Part shown: piece by piece, positions 1 through 4,042 of the stretch | How the letters are laid out: each line of letters starts with the position of its first letter | Position numbering within the stretch: the first letter of the stretch is position 1 | Assembly (NCBI GenBank): GCA_013349485.1 | Contig: DUZM01000202.1 | Location: 1-10,613 of the forward strand | Length of the DNA: 10,613 nucleotides | From: Candidatus Hydrogenedentota bacterium | GTDB lineage: Bacteria > Hydrogenedentota > Hydrogenedentia > Hydrogenedentales > SLHB01 | Reading direction: 5' to 3' | Position numbers and translations under genes: made by a program | Notes under the pieces: generated by a model | The model's database searches: none | Seen by the model: the letters and a program-made list of their open reading frames with translations, nothing else | What the model was told of the DNA's origin: nothing

Positions 1-1
1 C

Positions 2-148
2 GAAATGAAACTCCGCGTGCGCGTGAACGGCACCATCCTCAAAGCCGCGATCAATGGCCGAGAGACGCCCTTCGACCCAACGGACGAGACACTGGAGCTT
101 ATGCTTACGGACGACTCGCAAACCGTCAGAATCGACCTCGAGCGTTGA
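2..148 (+). CDS. C-terminal fragment of an unrecognised protein (5' end outside window)
   Basis: An open frame enters from the left edge and stops at TGA 146-148, giving 49 visible residues. An in-frame ATG lies at 5-7, but no ribosome binding site can be seen because the window begins there, and the short product looks like the tail of a larger protein. The residues alternate hydrophobic and polar (for example KLRVRVNG and TVRIDLER), which suggests beta-strands such as those closing a C-terminal beta-sandwich of an extracellular or carbohydrate-active enzyme. That reading is only an inference from the strand pattern, and no catalytic motif is present. It could also be a complete small protein starting at position 5, which is less likely. 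The family is not recognised. Confidence 0.5.
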   Translation, partial: EMKLRVRVNGTILKAAINGRETPFDPTDETLELMLTDDSQTVRIDLER

Positions 149-197
149 GGCCCGGTTGCGGGGCACCGTTTTCCTCCTCGTCCCCGCTGTGACTTGA

Positions 198-251
198 GCA
201 GAAAAGGGACAGTCCCTACTCGAAGACTCGCGAGGACGGTCCCTTTTCTGC
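198..251. repeat. REP-like palindrome with perfect 13-bp arms
   Basis: GCAGAAAAGGGAC at 198-210 is the exact reverse complement of GTCCCTTTTCTGC at 239-251. The 28-base interior holds a small inner stem, CTCG 219-222 with CGAG 231-234. The left arm also overlaps the near-palindrome GGGACAGTCCC (206-216). Sequences of the AAAAGGGACAGTCCC kind are common intergenic palindromes in bacterial genomes and are often of the type mobilised by REP-associated (Y1/IS200-like) transposases. No transposase gene is present in this window, so that link is an inference. Confidence 0.7.
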
Positions 252-375
252 GTCGCCACTACTTGGCCTTTGTGGCTGCTCCGAGTCTTGGAGCTAGGCC
301 TGTTCCCTTTTGCGACACAGGGTGGGGCACCGAGACGGGTAGAAAGAGCCTACATCGCGGAGCGTCGTCGGCAGG

Positions 376-401
376 AAATGGGCCATAGAAAAGGCCCGTT
401 T
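376..401 (+). terminator. Possible intrinsic terminator hairpin
   Basis: AAATGGGCC (376-384) pairs with GGCCCGTTT (393-401), a 9-bp stem with one T-G wobble and an 8-base A-rich loop. Only a short T run closes the stem, followed by a pyrimidine stretch, so it is a poor classical terminator on the plus strand. The AAA side gives a similar tail on the minus strand. It lies between two genes that end toward each other and could serve both directions. Confidence 0.35.
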
Positions 402-406
402 CCCCC

Positions 407-498
407 TCTTGTCATTCCCGCGAAAAGCGAGAATCTCCTCGCACACGCGTGGCCGCAGGCGAGCAATGAGATTCCCAATCAAGTTGGGAATGACAAGA
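407..498. repeat. Nested palindromic repeat (GTCATTCCC type)
   Basis: TCTTGTCATTCCC at 407-419 is exactly complementary to GGGAATGACAAGA at 486-498. A second hairpin, ATTCCCAA 471-478 with TTGGGAAT 484-491, uses part of the same right arm, so two alternative folds compete. The left end reads GTCATTCCCGCGAAAAGCG, the hallmark of a dispersed palindromic repeat seen between genes in many bacteria. The outer arm ends 17 bases beyond the stop codon of the minus-strand reductase and could also act in its 3' end formation. Confidence 0.7.
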
Positions 499-515
499 AG
501 GAGGCACCCGGCCGG

Positions 516-1643
516 TCAGCCGTCGCTTCCCGCCAAGGCGTCGTGTGCCTCTTTAAGTTGTTTACGGATAGGGATATTCTGCGGGCATTTTTCTTCGCAT
601 TCGCCGCATTCTGTGCAGGCTTCGGCGTTTGCGCCGTGTTTGCCCGGTGTCTTGGGAAGCCTGTTGTAGGCCCGCTTGGCCGATTCCCAGAGCCCGTATA
701 CACGGCCCCTGTTGTACATCTCGAAGATGGCCGGGATGTTCACTTCGGCCGGGCACGGCATACAGTATTTGCAGGCCGTGCAATAGAGGTCGGCCATCTT
801 CTTGAGCCGATCGAGGTGTTCGTCGATCGCGGCCAAATCGTCGGGGGTGAACGTCGCGCCGTCGCTGGCAATGCGCAGGTTTTCCTCGACCTGCTCGATG
901 GTGCTCATACCCGACAACACGACGGAAACGTTCGGATTGGCCAAAACAAACCGGAGCGCCAATTCGGGGAGCCGTTTGACCTGCGGCAACACGGATTCGA
1001 AAGTCTCACTCGGCTCGCCCAACCGGCCGCCGCCCACCGGGCCCATCACGACCACACCGATGCCCTTCTCATGCGCGTACGCGATGCCCTCCTCGAGTTG
1101 CCGGTCAAGAAGGTTGTATTGAAGCGTGATGACCGACGGAAACCCCGAGTCGACGATACGCATCAGCGCGTCGTTGTTGTCGTGAAACGACGTGCAGATG
1201 TGTTTGATCAGCCCTTGCTCCTTCGCCTTGGCCATCCACTTGCTGACGCGGGGTTTGTAGGCTTCCTCGAACCGTTGCCCGTTGATGCCGTGCGTGCAAT
1301 ACATGTCGATGAAGTCCATGTCGAGCAGGCGCAGGCTGTTCTCGAGCCGCCCCCACCATTCCTTTTCGTCCTCGCCGTAATAGTCGTTTTTTGTCGAGAC
1401 GATTACGTTGTCCCGCCAACCCTTGAGGGCGTCCCCGACCGCCGCCTGACTGTCCCGGTTGCAGTAGATGATGGCCGTATCGATGTAATTAACGCCTGCT
1501 TCAAAGGCCCTGTGGATCATGGGCACCGCCAGTTCGCGGTTCACCTTGGCGTTGGGTTTTTCGCCGATCATCGGCAACCGCATCGCGCCGAATCCTAATT
1601 GCGAGACCTCGAGGCCTGTCTTGCCAAGTTTCCGATAAATCAC
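516..1643 (-). CDS. Aldo/keto reductase with C-terminal 4Fe-4S ferredoxin domain
   Basis: Predicted NAD(P)H-dependent cytoplasmic oxidoreductase of the aldo/keto reductase superfamily, fused to a dicluster-type iron-sulfur domain; the substrate is unknown. Counting from an upstream ATG at 1667, the catalytic tetrad is intact: D63, Y68 (in DTAIIY), K93 (in VSTKND) and H126 (in CTHG). The C-terminal region carries two cysteine clusters: C296, C299, C302, C305 followed by Pro, and C351, C354, C357, C361 followed by Pro. These match the Fer4-type tail of the anaerobe-associated subfamily. The start chosen is GTG 1643-1641, because AGGA lies 8 bases before it and family members typically begin with IYRKLGKTGLEVS; this gives 375 residues. 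The ATG at 1667 (383 residues) has no ribosome binding site. The gene is monocistronic, with its promoter at 1744-1772. Confidence 0.93.
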   Translation of the reverse strand: MIYRKLGKTGLEVSQLGFGAMRLPMIGEKPNAKVNRELAVPMIHRAFEAGVNYIDTAIIYCNRDSQAAVGDALKGWRDNVIVSTKNDYYGEDEKEWWGRLENSLRLLDMDFIDMYCTHGINGQRFEEAYKPRVSKWMAKAKEQGLIKHICTSFHDNNDALMRIVDSGFPSVITLQYNLLDRQLEEGIAYAHEKGIGVVVMGPVGGGRLGEPSETFESVLPQVKRLPELALRFVLANPNVSVVLSGMSTIEQVEENLRIASDGATFTPDDLAAIDEHLDRLKKMADLYCTACKYCMPCPAEVNIPAIFEMYNRGRVYGLWESAKRAYNRLPKTPGKHGANAEACTECGECEEKCPQNIPIRKQLKEAHDALAGSDG

Positions 1644-1743
1644 GCCGATTTTCCTTCCACTCGTCATTGCAACACGGCGGCTGGCTGACCCCGATGCGTG
1701 CCAAAACGGTCCTAGGCGTCAACCGTCACCTTGTGGGACCGCA

Positions 1744-1772
1744 AACATAGCACAGCCGTCGGAGTCCGTCAA
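1744..1772 (-). promoter_or_regulatory. Sigma70-type promoter for the aldo/keto reductase
   Basis: On the minus strand TTGACG (1772-1767, 5 of 6 consensus) is followed after exactly 17 bases by TATGTT (1749-1744, 4 of 6). The predicted transcription start is near 1737, which leaves a leader of about 95 bases before the GTG start. No operator-like repeat was seen around it. Confidence 0.55.
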
Positions 1773-2197
1773 ACGCCGGCATCAGAATGCCAACATTCGT
1801 CCAGCGTCCATTTCATCCATGGACCTCCTGACTACACAGCCGCGCCCCTGATCTTTGCGATCTACACTGCGCAATATGTGAAGTCTGCCTTAGAGACGCT
1901 GACTTCTTGTAAGTGATTACACTGAAAAAGGTTGTAATCCTAACCGGCATGTCATGATTCCTAATACGAGGCAAGTGCAGGGGAAACTGTGAATAGGATA
2001 TCCCTTGTTTCCCAACTCAACACCCGCGCCGTTGCCTGCGCCACACGGCGCCACGCAGTGCAACAAGCACGCCTATATAAGTGAGGGCAAGAAGACGCTC
2101 CGAGAGGGCAAACCGAACGCACGCGTCGTAAGGTACCCCGTTGGTTCAACCAAAGAAGTATCGGAAATGGGGAGTTTCACCGCCGGGCGTTTTTGGG
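1773..2197. other. Divergent intergenic region, mostly featureless
   Basis: This region lies between the divergent promoters of the reductase (minus) and the NTase-HEPN gene (plus). It contains GATTACA 1915-1921 facing TGTAATC 1933-1939, a perfect 7-bp inverted repeat with an 11-base loop that could be an operator half-site pair or a small hairpin. A 6-bp hairpin, GTCCAT 1806-1811 with ATGGAC 1819-1824, is also present. Base composition is lower in GC around 1850-1990. No gene with a ribosome binding site or recognisable product was found. Confidence 0.4.
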
Positions 2198-2203
2198 TAT
2201 AAT
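2198..2203 (+). promoter_or_regulatory. -10 box (TATAAT) of the NTase-HEPN gene
   Basis: A perfect TATAAT ends only 9 bases before the ATG at 2213. With a normal 6-8 base distance to the transcription start, the mRNA would begin at about 2210-2213, leaving essentially no leader. No ribosome binding site precedes the ATG. The -35 position at 17-base spacing reads TTTCAC (2175-2180), a poor match. Confidence 0.5.
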
Positions 2204-2212
2204 CCGGGCGCT

Positions 2213-3085
2213 ATGAAGACCTCGTTGTCGCATCTGCCCAAGCACAAGAGACACGAACTCGAGATTGTCCGGGACGTCATCCGCACGGCGATCCCGGGCG
2301 TGCATATGATTATCTTGTTCGGGTCGTATGCGCGGGGCGACTGGGTCGAGGACGTTTACACCGAGGGCCACATCACCTACGAATATCAATCCGATTTCGA
2401 CGTTCTCGTGATCGGCCCCGACTCGAACAAACCGGCCAACACGGCCGCGCACGAGCAACGGATCAAAGAAGCCGTCCGCGCCGATGCCCGCGTCGCCACG
2501 CCCCTTACCATCGTCTACCACACGATGAAGTTCGTGAACCAGCGGCTGCGCGAAGGCCAATATTTCTTCTCGGACATCAAGCGCGAGGGGGTGCTCCTCT
2601 ACGACTCGAAAAAGCATAAGCTCGCCCGCCGCCGAAAACTCGATAAGCGGAAGCGCGGGCCCATCGCCCAAGCCAATTTCAGCCATTGGATTGAGAGCGG
2701 CAGACGTTACTATGGGTCATTTCAGTTCAATGTCCAGAATGAATGGCACAACGAAGCGGCCTTCTTGTTGCACCAGGCGACGGAGTGTGCGTACACAGCC
2801 GTCTTACTCGCGTTCACCGGTTACAAACCCAAGACGCACGACCTCGAGAAGTTTGGCGGGCTCGCGGGCGACTGCCACCCGGCCTTTCTCCGCGTGTTCC
2901 CGAGATCCACACCAGAAGAAAAACGCTTGTTCGGGCTCTTGCAAAAGGCCTACATCGATGCCCGCTACGACCCGAAGTACGCCATCACGATGGAAGAACT
3001 CGGCCACCTCGGCGCCCGCGTCACCAAACTCTTTGAACTCGCCAGGGAACTCTGCACCGCAAAGATCGCCTCGTTCGACGCCTAA
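2213..3085 (+). CDS. MNT-type nucleotidyltransferase fused to HEPN domain
   Basis: Predicted 290-residue cytoplasmic protein. Residues about 15-130 form a Pol-beta-like minimal nucleotidyltransferase: GSYARGD at 37-43, and SDFD at 60-63 supplying the paired catalytic aspartates. A segment of about 16 residues separates the two motifs; from memory this spacing, the MKTSLSHLP start and the phrase YFFSDIKREGVLLYDS are typical of the family. Residues about 155-285 are an all-helical HEPN domain (AAFLLHQATECAY, TGYKPKTHDLEK, YIDARYDPKY). The RX4-6H motif of RNase-type HEPN toxins is not visible. An obvious third carboxylate in the NTase strand near residues 97-103 is also missing. In paired systems MNT enzymes nucleotidylate HEPN toxins; here both are one polypeptide, so the role is uncertain. 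A TTG at 2141 in the same frame is less likely because conserved sequence begins at the ATG. Confidence 0.9.
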   Translation: MKTSLSHLPKHKRHELEIVRDVIRTAIPGVHMIILFGSYARGDWVEDVYTEGHITYEYQSDFDVLVIGPDSNKPANTAAHEQRIKEAVRADARVATPLTIVYHTMKFVNQRLREGQYFFSDIKREGVLLYDSKKHKLARRRKLDKRKRGPIAQANFSHWIESGRRYYGSFQFNVQNEWHNEAAFLLHQATECAYTAVLLAFTGYKPKTHDLEKFGGLAGDCHPAFLRVFPRSTPEEKRLFGLLQKAYIDARYDPKYAITMEELGHLGARVTKLFELARELCTAKIASFDA

Positions 3086-3261
3086 CCCGGACAAATCACA
3101 GGCAATCTACTGCAGCGGCGCATCTACCCGCAACTACTGCGTTGCGGCTCGTTCGGCCTGCTCGACGTACTACGCAGTACGCCTGCGCGGGCCTCGGTCG
3201 CGCGCCTTGTATTTGCAGGCATCTGCGTCGCTTCGCCACGGCTGCCTGTAATTTGTCCGGG
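3086..3261. repeat. 176-bp element bounded by 19-bp inverted repeats
   Basis: The base after the TAA of the NTase-HEPN gene begins the arm CCCGGACAAATCACAGGCA (3086-3104). Its reverse complement recurs at 3243-3261 with a single mismatch. Inside is another perfect 8-bp inverted repeat, TACTGCGT 3135-3142 with ACGCAGTA 3172-3179, plus further GC-rich self-complementary stretches. No protein or target-site duplication is evident. It could be a small non-autonomous mobile element (MITE-like), a structured dispersed repeat, or a large terminator structure. Nothing in the window distinguishes these. Confidence 0.65.
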
Positions 3262-3353
3262 CTAACACCCAGGTCTGCCTCATGCTTTCGGGTTTTCGTA
3301 CTGTGCGCTGTTCACTGACGGTGCAGACGTGATGATCGGCGTTTCTATCTTCC

Positions 3354-3411
3354 CGTCATTGCGAGGAGGCGCAAGCCGACGTGGCAATCACTTATCGGCG
3401 AGTGACTTGCC
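3354..3411. repeat. CGTCATTGCGAGG-type dispersed repeat
   Basis: The stretch begins CGTCATTGCGAGGAGGCG and passes through GTGGCAATCACTT. This is the form of the widespread intergenic repeat whose ends read CGTCATTGCGAG and GGCAATC. GGCAATCACT (3383-3392) can pair with AGTGACTTGCC (3401-3411), allowing one bulged base. The 11-mer GGCAATCACTT recurs exactly 120 bases downstream at 3503-3513, inside the next palindrome, so the two units are related. Confidence 0.6.
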
Positions 3412-3417
3412 CGGGTG

Positions 3418-3444
3418 GCCCGGACAACGTTTCGTTGTCCGGGC
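3418..3444. repeat. Perfect 12-bp hairpin with 3-base loop
   Basis: GCCCGGACAACG (3418-3429) is followed by TTT and then its exact reverse complement (3433-3444). It contains the same CCCGGACAA word that forms the outer edge of the 3086-3261 element. It is very stable but lacks a T-tract, so it is more likely a repeat unit than a terminator. Confidence 0.75.
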
Positions 3445-3453
3445 GCCGAAGGC

Positions 3454-3563
3454 GCAAGAGGTGGATAGGGGGCTGTAAGGTCACGGCCTCTTGCAGCGAC
3501 GAGGCAATCACTTGCCAAGGTCCACTCGACGGCCTCGGTAGAAAGTGAGTGATTGCTTCGTCG
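3454..3563. repeat. Two consecutive hairpins of the repeat block
   Basis: GCAAGAGG 3454-3461 pairs with CCTCTTGC 3487-3494 (8 bp). Two bases later CGACGAGGCAATCACT 3497-3512 pairs with AGTGATTGCTTCGTCG 3548-3563 (16 positions, one G-T wobble). Together with the hairpin at 3418-3444 they form three stems packed end to end, which could fold as one structured RNA or DNA cruciform unit. Confidence 0.65.
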
Positions 3564-3592
3564 AAGACTCCTGCTAGGAAAGGCTGTCCGTC

Positions 3593-3661
3593 GCCCGCCT
3601 CCGGCGGGCTCTTGAGGCGGGAGAGGCGTCTACCCCGGGTTCCGCTTCGCTCCACCCGGGG
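3593..3661. repeat. Two GC-rich hairpins, second of CCCCGGGT type
   Basis: GCCCGCC 3593-3599 pairs with GGCGGGC 3603-3609 over a 3-base loop. CCCCGGGT 3633-3640 pairs with ACCCGGGG 3654-3661 over the loop TCCGCTTCGCTCC. The second is a form of palindrome often found between genes in environmental bacterial genomes, where it gives rise to spurious predicted proteins. It continues the palindrome series upstream. Confidence 0.6.
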
Positions 3662-4031
3662 CTTTACGCCGTCGCCGCCTCCGGGGGCTTTGCTTTGGGC
3701 GGTTCGGCGGTGCTGGGAGTTTCCATCGCTCTAAGGGCTCGCAGCTTTCTTATGGGAATCGCCCCGCCGCGGACGGGTTTGCTCCTCACAATAAGGGGTG
3801 GACGGGGTCGCGTTCCATTGCATCCGGGTGGCGCCCTCAAACTTGTTTGGGGGTGTCTTGCAGGTCCTCATTCGAGCATACCCTCGAGCATGGGCCCGGC
3901 CCTATCGTAAGGCCAAGAGCGGGGAATAGCCGCCCCATCCAACAAGTTTGAACGTGCCGGCACACGTGTCATAAGATACGATGCTTGCGTATGTAGGCGT
4001 GTCCCATAATTCGCCAGGTCAATGCTATGTG

Positions 4032-4036
4032 GGAGG
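4032..4036 (+). promoter_or_regulatory. Ribosome binding site deciding the KAP-LRR start
   Basis: GGAGG lies 6 bases before ATG 4043-4045. An in-frame ATG at 4022 precedes this site and has no Shine-Dalgarno sequence of its own, so the downstream start is preferred. Confidence 0.8.
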
Positions 4037-4042
4037 ACAACG

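Larger units (their letters stand above)
149..515. other. Intergenic gap with palindromic repeats, no gene
   Basis: No convincing gene lies here. The gap separates the tail of the left-edge gene (plus) from the stop of the aldo/keto reductase (minus), so both genes end into it. It holds a weak hairpin with 6-bp arms (158-163 with 182-187), a 13-bp inverted repeat (198-251), a terminator-like hairpin (376-401) and a nested palindrome (407-498). The phrase TCCCTTTT of the first repeat recurs as TTCCCTTTTGCG near 303-314. Short reading frames across these repeats are fortuitous. Confidence 0.6.
3262..4030. other. Gene-free region dominated by palindromic repeats
   Basis: About 770 bases with no convincing gene. 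Its left half (3354-3661) is a succession of hairpins listed separately. Its right half (3662-4030) is less structured. It holds a 9-bp stem CCCTCAAAC/GTTTGGGGG at 3834-3853 and the short palindrome GTGCCGGCAC near 3955. A CATAAT box at 4005-4010 may be the -10 of the KAP gene, but no matching -35 was found. Short open frames here run through the palindromes and lack ribosome binding sites. Confidence 0.55.

Noticed and set aside
270..1598. Long plus-strand open frame (442 codons) opposite the aldo/keto reductase
   Set aside because: It is antisense to a gene with full catalytic and Fe-S motifs, and its translation shows no domain; it is a GC-rich shadow frame.
2141..2212. TTG start for the NTase-HEPN gene at 2141
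   Set aside because: It would put the TATAAT box inside the coding region, and the extra 24 residues precede the conserved MKTSLSHLP start.
2691..3251. Open frame of 186 codons overlapping the end of the NTase-HEPN gene and the 176-bp element
   Set aside because: It is serine/arginine-rich, starts inside the HEPN domain in another frame and ends in the palindromic repeat; it is fortuitous.
3549..3910. Small plus-strand open frames in the palindrome block
   Set aside because: They translate hairpin repeats, lack ribosome binding sites and resemble the spurious proteins often predicted from such repeats.
4022..4042. ATG 4022 as the start of the KAP-LRR gene
   Set aside because: The strong GGAGG at 4032-4036 lies after it and is spaced correctly for ATG 4043.
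3086..4042. tRNA, rRNA or an integration site in the large gap
   Set aside because: No cloverleaf with a T-arm GTTC motif and CCA-compatible acceptor was found, and no integrase or direct-repeat attachment pair is visible.
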